A stretch of 9,078 nt of DNA from Actinomycetes bacterium (GCA_024641205.1 JAHEDM010000076.1:1-9078); one strand, 5' to 3'; positions 1 to 6,816 are shown, counted from the first letter of the stretch. The notes: generated by a model not told the origin, from the sequence alone. A program made the numbers and translations.

Positions 1-280
1 TTCCGCCCGGGGTCGAATCGAGCATGATGTCGACCTCGGCGAGGAGGTCTTCGAAGTCTCCCGAAACGGAGATGCCTGCCCCGGTGAGGGCATCGGCTGC
101 CCCGGGGGCTGCCGCGAACATCTGGTAGGGCATGCCGCTTTCGGCCAGGGCGCGGACCGCCAGTGTGGGGGCGACGTCGGCCACGCCGACCAGCTCCATG
201 TCTTCCTGCCGGGCCGCCCCATCTGCGAGTCGCTGACCGATAACCCCGAAGCCTGCCACACCAACTTTGACTTTGCTCAT
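1..280 (-). CDS. gap: Type II (archaeal-type) glyceraldehyde-3-phosphate dehydrogenase, N-terminal part
   Basis: The first 93 residues are visible; the gene runs off the left edge. It should interconvert glyceraldehyde 3-phosphate and 1,3-bisphosphoglycerate in cytosolic glycolysis or gluconeogenesis. The N-terminus MSKVKVGVAGFGVIGQRLAD carries the Rossmann GFGVIG motif at residues 10-15. The later segments GISVSGDFEDLLAEVD and DSTPGG match, from memory, the archaeal enzyme pattern (GIEVAG..DLL..AD and DCTP.G) rather than the common bacterial GapA. The catalytic Cys (SCNTTG) would lie beyond the window. The start at 280 was chosen because AGGAGG (288-293) lies 7 nt upstream; ATG at 283 in the same frame is the alternative. 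The stop codon of the upstream dehydrogenase (294-296) overlaps this ribosome-binding site, so the two are probably co-translated. An Asp after GVA, where archaeal enzymes often have Ser-Lys-Thr, may favour NAD over NADP (inference). Confidence 0.88.
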   Translation of the reverse strand, partial: MSKVKVGVAGFGVIGQRLADGAARQEDMELVGVADVAPTLAVRALAESGMPYQMFAAAPGAADALTGAGISVSGDFEDLLAEVDIMLDSTPGG

Positions 281-293
281 CATCCATCCTCCT

Positions 294-1385
294 TTACGCG
301 CTGGCCCGCATCGCCTGCTCAACGGCCGCGCCGACTTCGTCGGTGGTGTTGGTGCCGCCCATGTCCCGCGTGCGGACTTCCCCGGCAGCAAGTGTCGACA
401 TGACGGCTTGCTGCACGTGGGATCCGGCCTCCTCTTCGTCGAGATGCTCGAGCATCATCCGCACCGCCTCGATGGAGGCTATGGGGTTCACGATCCGCTT
501 ACCGGTGTACTTGGGCGCAGACCCGTGGATGGGTTCAAACATCGACGGGTAGATCTTTTCGGGATTGATGTTGCCTCCAGCCGCGAATCCCATCCCGCCC
601 TGGAGCATCGATCCAAGATCGGTGATGATGTCGCCAAACAGATTCGAAGCGACAACGACATCGAACCATTGTGGGTTCTTGATGAACCACATGGAGATGG
701 CATCGACCAGTGCCATGTCCGTTTCTATGTCGGGGAAGTCCTTGGCGACGTATGCGTACGCTTCGTCCCAGAAGACCATCGAGTAGTTGAGGGCGTTGGA
801 TTTGGTGCAGTTGGTGACCCGCCCGACTTTCTCGCCGGTACCGAGCTTGGCTCGCTTGCGGGCTGCTTCGAACCCGTAGCGGAAGGCTCGCTCGCAGCCC
901 TTCCAGGTGAAGATCCCGGTCTGGAGGGCGAACGCATCGGGAGTGCCCCTCTTGAAGAACCCGCCGTTGTCGGCGTACTCGCCCTCGGTGTTCTCCCGTA
1001 TCACCAAGATGTCGACCGTTTCCGGTGTGGCCGTCCTGATGGGCGTCGCAACTCCTGGGTAGAGCTTGATGGGGCGCAGGTTTACGTACTGATCGAATCC
1101 CTTCCGGATAGTCAGCAGCATGTCGAGGGAGATGTGATCGGCAACCTTGCCTGCGTCACCGATGGAACCCAAAAAGATGGCATCGAAGGCGCCGAGCGTA
1201 TCGAGAGCATCGCCCGGCATCATCTCGCCGGTTTCCAAGTACCGATCGCACGACCAATCGAACGTCTCGGTCGCAACCGAAAAACCGTGGATATCCGCTG
1301 CGGTGTTGAGGATGCGCACGGCTTCCTCAGAGATCTCGGCGCCGACTCCGTCACCGGGAATAACTGCGATCCGATACGAGTGCAT
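294..1385 (-). CDS. Isocitrate/isopropylmalate dehydrogenase family protein, D-malate/tartrate dehydrogenase-like
   Basis: A 363-residue NAD(P)-dependent beta-decarboxylating dehydrogenase. The N-terminus reads MHSYRIAVIPGDGVG. Family motifs are RENTEGEY (130-137, catalytic Tyr137), TKSNAL (catalytic Lys195) and SNLFGDIITDLG with metal-binding Asp252 and Asp256. The substrate helix region DHISLDMLLTIRKGFDQYVN and the flanking NLRPIKL are closest, from memory, to E. coli DmlA and tartrate dehydrogenases. The likely reaction is D-malate to pyruvate plus CO2, or tartrate oxidation; 3-isopropylmalate cannot be excluded. The cofactor loop reads HGSAPKY (Lys292-Tyr293), which resembles NADP-dependent isocitrate dehydrogenase rather than the HGSAPD of NAD enzymes. 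The frame is open to 1511, but the start at 1385 is preferred: GAGGAGG lies 5-6 nt upstream and the family N-terminus begins there. It leads the operon with gap and is divergent from the PPDK-like gene. Confidence 0.88.
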   Translation of the reverse strand: MHSYRIAVIPGDGVGAEISEEAVRILNTAADIHGFSVATETFDWSCDRYLETGEMMPGDALDTLGAFDAIFLGSIGDAGKVADHISLDMLLTIRKGFDQYVNLRPIKLYPGVATPIRTATPETVDILVIRENTEGEYADNGGFFKRGTPDAFALQTGIFTWKGCERAFRYGFEAARKRAKLGTGEKVGRVTNCTKSNALNYSMVFWDEAYAYVAKDFPDIETDMALVDAISMWFIKNPQWFDVVVASNLFGDIITDLGSMLQGGMGFAAGGNINPEKIYPSMFEPIHGSAPKYTGKRIVNPIASIEAVRMMLEHLDEEEAGSHVQQAVMSTLAAGEVRTRDMGGTNTTDEVGAAVEQAMRASA

Positions 1386-1462
1386 GTGCCCCTCCTCAAT
1401 GGTTGGGTGCCGGCCGTAGGGTGTCTCGAAGCCTACTGAACGGAGAGGGATCAGAAAAACCG

Positions 1463-1474
1463 ATAATCGATTAT
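1463..1474. promoter_or_regulatory. Palindromic operator candidate, copy 1 (ATAATCGATTAT)
   Basis: A perfect 12-bp dyad in otherwise GC-rich DNA, centred 83 bp upstream of the dehydrogenase start. Read on the minus strand, CATAAT at its edge resembles a -10 hexamer, so a bound protein would sit on that gene's promoter. It is followed by GAGGATG, as is copy 2 (with one extra base there). The identity of the binding protein is unknown. Confidence 0.6.
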
Positions 1475-1604
1475 GAGGATGAGAGGGGTCCTCGCAGTGG
1501 GGGAGTGACATGGCTGTTGCCCCTTCCCTGCTATCACGAGGTTGCCAGGACCGGCGATGATCGTCGGGCGTCTTGCTGGTCTCCCTGTTGCGGGGGCTTC
1601 GAAG

Positions 1605-1634
1605 TTGACGGAGTCCCCGCTCGGCGCGTATTCT
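1605..1634 (+). promoter_or_regulatory. Predicted promoter of the PPDK-like gene
   Basis: TTGACG (1605-1610, 5 of 6 to the -35 consensus) and TATTCT (1629-1634, 4 of 6 to the -10 consensus) are separated by 18 bp. Transcription would start near 1641, inside the second palindrome, leaving a leader of about 25 nt before the GTG at 1666. This was found by eye only. Confidence 0.5.
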
Positions 1635-1638
1635 CCGA

Positions 1639-1650
1639 ATAATCGATTAT
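1639..1650. promoter_or_regulatory. Palindromic operator candidate, copy 2 (ATAATCGATTAT)
   Basis: Identical to copy 1 and 176 bp from it. It covers the predicted transcription start of the PPDK-like gene and lies 15 bp before the GTG, a position typical of repressor sites. GAGGA at 1652-1656 just after it is the probable ribosome-binding site (9 nt from the start). Confidence 0.6.
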
Positions 1651-1665
1651 CGAGGATGCCGAACT

Positions 1666-3807
1666 GTGACGTTCATCTACGCCTTCGATCACCCCCACGA
1701 CCTCTCGCACGCCCAAGTAACGGCACTCATCGGCGGCAAAGGGGCCAACATCGCGATGATGGTCAATGAACTCGGGCTGCCGGTACCACCCGGTTTCACG
1801 ATCTCAACCGAGGCCTGTCGGTTGTACCTGGCTGAGGGTTGGCCGGACGGCCTGGACGAAGAGATTCGCCAGCACGTCGCCCGAATCGAGGAGCAGGTCG
1901 GGCGCCGACTCGGGGACCCGGTGGATCCGCTCTTGGTCAGCGTCCGTTCTGGTGCGCCGGTTTCGATGCCGGGGATGATGGATACGATCCTCAATCTGGG
2001 ACTCAATGACGCAACGGCACGGGGTATGGCGGAAGTGTCGGGCGATCCGGGATTCGTCGAAGCATGCCGTAGCCGTTTCCTCGACATGTATCGCGATATT
2101 GTTGGCGTTGCCGAAGTTCCAGACGATCCCTGGCAACAACTGCGAGCGGCAATCGAGGCGGTCTTCCGATCATGGAATAGCGACCGGGCGCGAAGCTACC
2201 GCGCCCGCGAAGGGATTGTCGACGACTTGGGAACCGGAGTCACCGTGCAGGCTATGGTGTTCGGCAATCGAGGTTCCGGGTCGGCCACCGGGGTCGTCTT
2301 CACTCGCAATCCGGCTACCGGTGAGGCGAGCCTCTACGGCGATGTCATGTTTGACGCGCAGGGAGAAGACGTCGTAGCGGGCACTCACGCGACGGAGCCA
2401 ATTGCCGTGCTTGACGAGCGGATGCCGGAACTCGCCGCAGAGCTTCGCAGGTATGCCGACCAACTCGAACGGCACAACGCCGACGTCTGCGACATTGAGT
2501 TCACCATTGAACAAGGCCGCTTGTGGATGTTGCAAACCAGGATTGGCAAGCGGAGCCCGCAGGCAGCTCTCCGTATTGCCGTCGAGATGGCGGAAGACCC
2601 GGACTTTCCTCTCACTCGTGATGAAGCCGTTGAGCGGGTCGCAGGCTACCTCGTCGACCCTCCGAAGACTGCCGGTCGAACGGCCGCAGGCGCGGCGGTA
2701 TTGGCCACGGGGCTGGGAGCCTCTCCTGGCTTGGTATCCGGCGAGATCGTGACGTCCCCGGATGCGGCGGTGGCCGCCGCAGATGAGGGGCGGAAGGTAA
2801 TTTTGGTCCGGCGCCAGACGTCTCCGGATGACGTGCACGGTATGGCCAAAGCGGTTGGCATCCTGACAACCACGGGCGGCCTGGCGAGCCATGCTGCGGT
2901 CGTCGCCAGAGGCTGGGGGATACCCGCGGTCGTCGGTGCCTCGGCAGTGCGGGTCGACGGCGATGCAGTTTCGATGGGCGAGCGCGCTTTCACAACCGGG
3001 GATGTGATAACGATTGATGGGGCCAGTGGCCGGGTGTTCGCCGGTGCCGTGTCGGTCGGAGCTTCTTTGGTACCTGAGGCTGAGAAGCTCCTGTCCTGGG
3101 CGGGTGAACTTGGAATAGATGTCGTGAAGCCGATCGAAGCACCTGCCGCGATGTCCGCCCCGGACGAGCCGACAATCACTCCCGACTTGCCCACGATCGA
3201 GGATGTAGCACGGACGTTGTTGGTCAAAGGGTTTGCGATGCCCGACCTATTGGCGCCCGCGTTTTCCACGACGCCGCAGGAAATCGAAGCCATTCTCAAT
3301 CGGATGGCGGCCGATGGCTTGACCGAACTCATCGGCGGCATGTTCCAATTGACTGCCGACGGTAAGGCCTTTGGGCAGGAGATGATGTCGGCCGATCGTC
3401 AGAGCTGGGGGCAAGAGCAGGCGGCCGCCGCGCTCAATGCTCTTGTGCCATTCGATCAGCGCATGAAGGACGTCGTCACCAGATGGCAGATGCGTGAATT
3501 CAAGGGAACACAGATTTTGAACGACCACACCGACGCGGCTCACGACGCTTCCGTTCTCGAGGCATTCGATGCTCTGCATCGGGAAGCATCAGAGTGGCTC
3601 AGATCCCTGAGTGCCGGATTGGCCCGTCTCGCCGATTATGCGACAAGGCTGGATCGGGCCGCCAAACTGGTAGCCGGTGGCGACCACGACTACCTCGCCT
3701 CTCCCCGGGTGGATAGTTACCACAGCGTCTGGTTCGAGCTTCACGAGGATCTCATCATTCTGGCCGGGCGTACCCGCGAGGAAGAAGCGGCCGCCGGTCG
3801 CGCCTAA
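1666..3807 (+). CDS. PPDK-like PEP/pyruvate-binding protein without TIM barrel, with winged-helix-like and helical C-terminal domain
   Basis: A 713-residue protein with a GTG start. Residues 1-292 form a PPDK-type ATP-grasp domain: GGKGAN with Lys25, SVRSGAPVSMPGMMDT with Arg94, CDIEFT with Glu278, and LQTR with Arg292. Residues 345-460 form the swivelling phosphohistidine domain, with catalytic His409 in TGGLASHAAVVARG. Full PPDK (about 875 residues) then has a TIM barrel that converts pyruvate and PEP; here it is absent. Instead residues 510-570 look like a winged helix (VARTLLVKGFAMPDLL, then LTADGK), and residues 596-700 form a helical domain with NDHTDAAHD and SPRVDSYHSVWFELHEDLI. The protein can plausibly phosphorylate His409 from ATP, but the phosphoryl acceptor is not evident. 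Compared with C. symbiosum PPDK, about 45 residues are missing between the dikinase motifs. A shorter mycobacterial PpdK (Rv1127c) also lacks the barrel. A regulatory role is possible but unproven. Confidence 0.85.
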   Translation: MTFIYAFDHPHDLSHAQVTALIGGKGANIAMMVNELGLPVPPGFTISTEACRLYLAEGWPDGLDEEIRQHVARIEEQVGRRLGDPVDPLLVSVRSGAPVSMPGMMDTILNLGLNDATARGMAEVSGDPGFVEACRSRFLDMYRDIVGVAEVPDDPWQQLRAAIEAVFRSWNSDRARSYRAREGIVDDLGTGVTVQAMVFGNRGSGSATGVVFTRNPATGEASLYGDVMFDAQGEDVVAGTHATEPIAVLDERMPELAAELRRYADQLERHNADVCDIEFTIEQGRLWMLQTRIGKRSPQAALRIAVEMAEDPDFPLTRDEAVERVAGYLVDPPKTAGRTAAGAAVLATGLGASPGLVSGEIVTSPDAAVAAADEGRKVILVRRQTSPDDVHGMAKAVGILTTTGGLASHAAVVARGWGIPAVVGASAVRVDGDAVSMGERAFTTGDVITIDGASGRVFAGAVSVGASLVPEAEKLLSWAGELGIDVVKPIEAPAAMSAPDEPTITPDLPTIEDVARTLLVKGFAMPDLLAPAFSTTPQEIEAILNRMAADGLTELIGGMFQLTADGKAFGQEMMSADRQSWGQEQAAAALNALVPFDQRMKDVVTRWQMREFKGTQILNDHTDAAHDASVLEAFDALHREASEWLRSLSAGLARLADYATRLDRAAKLVAGGDHDYLASPRVDSYHSVWFELHEDLIILAGRTREEEAAAGRA

Positions 3808-3819
3808 TCCGATCGCGTT

Positions 3820-4107
3820 TCAGGTTGGAGGGTTGGTCGTAATGACAATCAGCAGGAAAGCTGATGTGGCGAAACCAAACGCGCCGGCGATCATCCCGAC
3901 TGTGGCCAGTGCTCTCCCTTCCAGCTTCCAGGGTGAGACGTCGATCTCTTTTCTGGCCCGTCTGCCGGCCAGGACGGCTATGAACCCAAAGATTCCCCAC
4001 GCCACGCCGAACACAAGCCACAGCACTGAGAGCCCTCCCAGTATGAGGGATACAACAGCAAGTCCGCTGTAGCGAAGTTCGGCCGGTGTAGCCGGCAGGT
4101 CGGTCAT
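3820..4107 (-). CDS. Small DUF4190-type membrane protein
   Basis: A 95-residue protein of unknown function. After a short polar N-terminus (MTDLPATPAELRYS) come closely spaced hydrophobic segments (about residues 15-45). A basic turn, GRRARKEI, follows, then LEGRALATVGMIAG and a final membrane segment (about 68-90). This small-residue-rich pattern, with a conserved basic loop and a Gly-Arg-Ala-Leu-Ala motif, is typical of DUF4190 proteins of actinobacteria and related groups. ATG at 4107, with GAGAGG just upstream, is preferred. ATG at 4140 (106 residues) and the open frame to 4227 are possible, but the latter would overlap the oxidoreductase start. It is convergent with the PPDK-like gene, whose stop is only 12 bp away, and no clear terminator separates them. 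Confidence 0.72.
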   Translation of the reverse strand: MTDLPATPAELRYSGLAVVSLILGGLSVLWLVFGVAWGIFGFIAVLAGRRARKEIDVSPWKLEGRALATVGMIAGAFGFATSAFLLIVITTNPPT

Positions 4108-4143
4108 GACCCTCTCATCGAGCGATTCTCCCGTCACCATAAT

Positions 4144-4172
4144 GGTCCGGAGCGCCTTGAGGGGGGCGGACC
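4144..4172. repeat. Inverted repeat GGTCCG/CGGACC upstream of GMC oxidoreductase
   Basis: GGTCCG (4144-4149) and CGGACC (4167-4172) form a 6-bp inverted repeat with a 17-nt loop. It lies in the divergent region between the DUF4190 gene and the oxidoreductase. No U-tract follows, so it is not an intrinsic terminator; it may be an operator or chance in GC-rich DNA. Confidence 0.25.
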
Positions 4173-4213
4173 GGTAGCATTCACCCAGAGTTGCCGGGCG
4201 AAAGGACCAGGCG

Positions 4214-5896
4214 GTGAGGTCGAACACCGACTATGACGTGGTGGTCATCGGCAGCGGCTTCGGTGGCAGTGTGGCGGCGCTTCGCCTCACCGAAAAGGGC
4301 TACCGGGTTGGAGTCCTCGAGTCCGGCAAGCGGTGGGATGCGAGCTCTCTGCCTGCCTCGAATTGGAACCTGCGGAAGTTCCTGTGGTTTCCGAAACTTG
4401 GAATGAGGGGGATTCAACGACTGAGCCTGCTCAACCATGTCCTGGCCCTATCCGGCTCCGGCGTCGGTGGTGGCTCGCTGGTGTGGGGCAACGTCTGCTA
4501 CGAACCGCACGGGGTTGCCCTTCGAGATCCCCAGTGGGGTCACATCACCGACTGGGAGGCCGAATTGGCCCCCCACTTCGACCAGGCGCGACGCATGCTC
4601 GGGGTGCACAGCATCCCCAAAGAATCCGCGTCGGACGGTGTACTGCGCTCCGTTGCCGATCACTTCGGGGTGTCCGAGAGCTTCGCGTTGACCCCGGTAG
4701 CCGTTCACTTTGGAGCGAGGGCGGTCGAAGAGCCCGACCCGTACTTCGGGGGTGAGGGCCCGTCCCGAACGGGTTGCATCGAATGCGGAGGGTGCATGGT
4801 GGGTTGTCGGCACAACGCCAAGAACACCCTGGACAAGAACTATCTGTACCTGGCCGAAAAACACGGAGCGGTAGTCCATCCCGAGCATCAGGCGGTGGAC
4901 GTCGAGCTGCTGGATAGGGGAGGGTATCGGGTATCAACGGAACGGCCCGGCGCCTGGTTTCGCAAACGCTCCCGCTCGTTCACGACCAGACAGGTGATCT
5001 TTTCGGCCGGGACGTTGGGGACCGCCCGGCTGCTCCATTCTCTCCGCGAGAACGATCGGCTTCCCAATCTGTCCCCACGTCTCGGGCACCACGTTCGCAC
5101 CAACTCGGAGACGATTGTCGGGGCGGTGGCCTCCACCACGGCGGTGGACTACTCGAAGGGTGTGGCGATCACGTCCTCGATCCACCCTGAACCGCAAACC
5201 CACATCGAGGCGGTTCGATACCCCGCCGGAAGCAACGCCATGGGACTTCTGGCAACCGTTCTTGTCGACGGAGGTGGGACCACACCGAGGTGGATGCGAT
5301 TCGTAGCGGTCTGCCTGCGGCACCCGCTGCAGTTCCTCCGTTCGATCTCTGTGTACCGGTGGTCCGAACGGTCGGTGATCTTTCTGGTGATGCAGAGCCT
5401 GGACAACAGCCTTCGTTTGCGATTCCGGAAAGGAATCCTCGGGATTCGACCGGTGACCGAGCAGGAGACCGGCAAACCGATCCCAACCTATATCCCGGCC
5501 GGCAACGAAGCTTCCCGGGTAGCAGCCTCTCTGATTGGTGGATCACCTATGAGCAGTATCAACGAAGTCGTCCTCGACACTCCGGTAACGGCTCATCTGC
5601 TGGGAGGGGCCTGTATCGGCGATTCGCCCGAGACCGGCGTTGTCGATCCTTACCACCGTGTGTATGGCCATGAGGGTTTGCATGTGATCGACGGGTCCGC
5701 CGTTACGGCCAATCTGGGCGCTAATCCGTCGCTGACCATTACCGCCATGGCCGAACGATCTCTTGCGCTTTGGCCCAATATGGGTGAAGACGACCCGCGC
5801 CCCCCTCTCGGGGAACCGTATCAACGGTTGGAACCGGTGGTGCCGCTCCGGCCGGTGGTACCCGATGGAGCTCCGGCGTCCTTGCGTAGGCGATAG
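4214..5896 (+). CDS. GMC-family / cholesterol-oxidase-like FAD oxidoreductase with a four-cysteine motif
   Basis: A 560-residue flavoprotein with a GTG start and AAAGGA 7 nt upstream (4201-4206). The N-terminus has the FAD Rossmann motif GSGFGG (13-18) and the ribose-binding Glu36 in GVLESG. DPQWGHITDWEAELAPHFDQ and the C-terminal YHRVYGHEGLHVIDGSA are typical of the ChoD-like branch of the GMC family. His461 (HLLGG) and Asn504 (NPSLTITA) match the catalytic His and Asn of cholesterol oxidases. A cluster C188-x2-C191-x2-C194-x3-C198 sits in RTGCIECGGCMVGCRHNAKN and looks like a ferredoxin-type iron-sulfur ligand set. No signal peptide or membrane segment is seen. The substrate (steroid or other alcohol) cannot be told from sequence. 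It is followed after 65 bp by the universal stress gene. Confidence 0.88.
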   Translation: MRSNTDYDVVVIGSGFGGSVAALRLTEKGYRVGVLESGKRWDASSLPASNWNLRKFLWFPKLGMRGIQRLSLLNHVLALSGSGVGGGSLVWGNVCYEPHGVALRDPQWGHITDWEAELAPHFDQARRMLGVHSIPKESASDGVLRSVADHFGVSESFALTPVAVHFGARAVEEPDPYFGGEGPSRTGCIECGGCMVGCRHNAKNTLDKNYLYLAEKHGAVVHPEHQAVDVELLDRGGYRVSTERPGAWFRKRSRSFTTRQVIFSAGTLGTARLLHSLRENDRLPNLSPRLGHHVRTNSETIVGAVASTTAVDYSKGVAITSSIHPEPQTHIEAVRYPAGSNAMGLLATVLVDGGGTTPRWMRFVAVCLRHPLQFLRSISVYRWSERSVIFLVMQSLDNSLRLRFRKGILGIRPVTEQETGKPIPTYIPAGNEASRVAASLIGGSPMSSINEVVLDTPVTAHLLGGACIGDSPETGVVDPYHRVYGHEGLHVIDGSAVTANLGANPSLTITAMAERSLALWPNMGEDDPRPPLGEPYQRLEPVVPLRPVVPDGAPASLRRR

Positions 5897-5961
5897 GGCA
5901 CCCGCTCGACCGCAGCGCGCGAGGCGCCATTAAGGTACCGGCGGCACGAGGAGGAGTCGAG

Positions 5962-6816
5962 ATGCGACGGGTCATGGCGGCGTTCGACCTCACGCCCGTT
6001 GGGCGGCGTGTGGTCGAACGAGCCCGCTTGCTGGCCGAACAGTTCGGAACGCACTTGGAATTGCTGCACGTCCTGGAGCAGTGCGAAGATCCGTTCCTGT
6101 CCGAGGACGAAGAACGATTCTTGAACGATCATCAGCATACGGCTGCGGCTGCTCTTGTCGACTGGGTGGCGGGCAGGACCTCAGCTCCGATCGATTTTCA
6201 CGTGACCAGGGGCGCCCCGTCGACTCAGGTGGCCCGCCTGGGTCGGGAGGCCGATCTGCTCGTCACCGGAACCTCATCGATCGATGCCGCCCAGCTTGGC
6301 CCGGTGACCAGGCGGCTGGCACGCAAGGCTCGCTCCAATGTGCTCGCCGTTCGCAGGCAGCCGCGGGTGCCGTATCGGCGGGTCGTCGCCGCTGTCGACC
6401 TCTCAGAGCCCTCCAGGGAGGCCGTCGAGTTAGCCTTGGCGCTGGCCCCGGCCGCAGAGCTGACTGTTGTGTACGCATTGTCGGCCCGCTCCGACGTTCT
6501 CCTCGGCCAGAGTCGCCTCTTTGAACAGGATGCTGCAGTGCGTTCCCGCGACCGTTTGGTTCGCGCTCAAGCTGCTCTCGACCACTTCACCTCTCCGTGG
6601 GGGGACGCCGTCCGCAACCTGATCGTCGAAGGTCCGCCCGCCAAGGCCATTGGGGAAGCTGCCCGAAGACGGGGTGCCGATCTCGTTACGGTTGCCAGCC
6701 GGGGCGCAGGCGCCACATCAATCGTGCTGTTGGGTGGGACGGCCGAGGAGATCATGTCCTCGGCCTCTTCGGATGTAGCCGTGGCGCGGGTCGAAGCGGC
6801 CTTTCGGCGACCGTAG
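5962..6816 (+). CDS. Universal stress protein, tandem UspA domains
   Basis: A 284-residue cytosolic protein made of two UspA folds: residues 1-130, with Asp9 in VMAAFDLTPVG, and residues 138-284, with Asp146 in VVAAVDLSEPSREA. The usual ATP-binding loop G-x2-G-x9-G-[ST] is altered in both. In the second domain it reads A245-x2-G248-x9-G258-G259, and in the first it is not recognisable around TGTSSIDAAQLG. Nucleotide binding may therefore be weak or lost (inference). The start is clear: AGGAGG (5949-5954) lies 7 nt before the ATG. It may be co-transcribed with the GMC oxidoreductase 65 bp upstream. It is convergent with the Asp23/AmaP-type operon, whose last stop is only 6 bp from this one. 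Confidence 0.88.
   Translation: MRRVMAAFDLTPVGRRVVERARLLAEQFGTHLELLHVLEQCEDPFLSEDEERFLNDHQHTAAAALVDWVAGRTSAPIDFHVTRGAPSTQVARLGREADLLVTGTSSIDAAQLGPVTRRLARKARSNVLAVRRQPRVPYRRVVAAVDLSEPSREAVELALALAPAAELTVVYALSARSDVLLGQSRLFEQDAAVRSRDRLVRAQAALDHFTSPWGDAVRNLIVEGPPAKAIGEAARRRGADLVTVASRGAGATSIVLLGGTAEEIMSSASSDVAVARVEAAFRRP

Larger units (their letters stand above)
1386..1665. promoter_or_regulatory. Divergent regulatory intergenic region between dehydrogenase and PPDK-like gene
   Basis: This 280-bp stretch contains no convincing gene. It holds two copies of a perfect 12-bp palindrome (1463-1474 and 1639-1650), a plausible plus-strand promoter (1605-1634) and, on the minus strand, a CATAAT hexamer (1475-1470) overlapping the first palindrome. 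The minus-strand hexamer has no good -35 partner. The layout suits shared control of two divergent transcription units. Confidence 0.65.

Noticed and set aside
267..1439. 390-residue plus-strand open frame opposite the dehydrogenase
   Set aside because: It is antisense to a clear enzyme with all family motifs, has no recognisable domain, and reflects high-GC codon bias on the opposite strand.
1386..1511. N-terminal extension of the dehydrogenase to 1511 (MSLPHCEDPSHPH...)
   Set aside because: It would run through the palindrome and lacks family similarity; a strong ribosome-binding site precedes the ATG at 1385, where the family N-terminus begins.
1510..1560. Short 16-codon frame starting ATG at 1510 with GGGGGAG upstream
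   Set aside because: It is too short to judge, has no features of a leader peptide and lies upstream of the predicted promoter of the next gene.
2170..3341. Minus-strand frames of 240 and 231 residues inside the PPDK-like gene
   Set aside because: They are antisense shadows: low-complexity Ala/Pro/Arg composition and no motifs, opposite a well-supported gene.
3808..3819. Intrinsic terminator between the convergent PPDK-like and DUF4190 genes
   Set aside because: Only 12 bp separate the stops and no stem with a U-tract is visible; the same holds for the 6-bp gap at 6817-6822.
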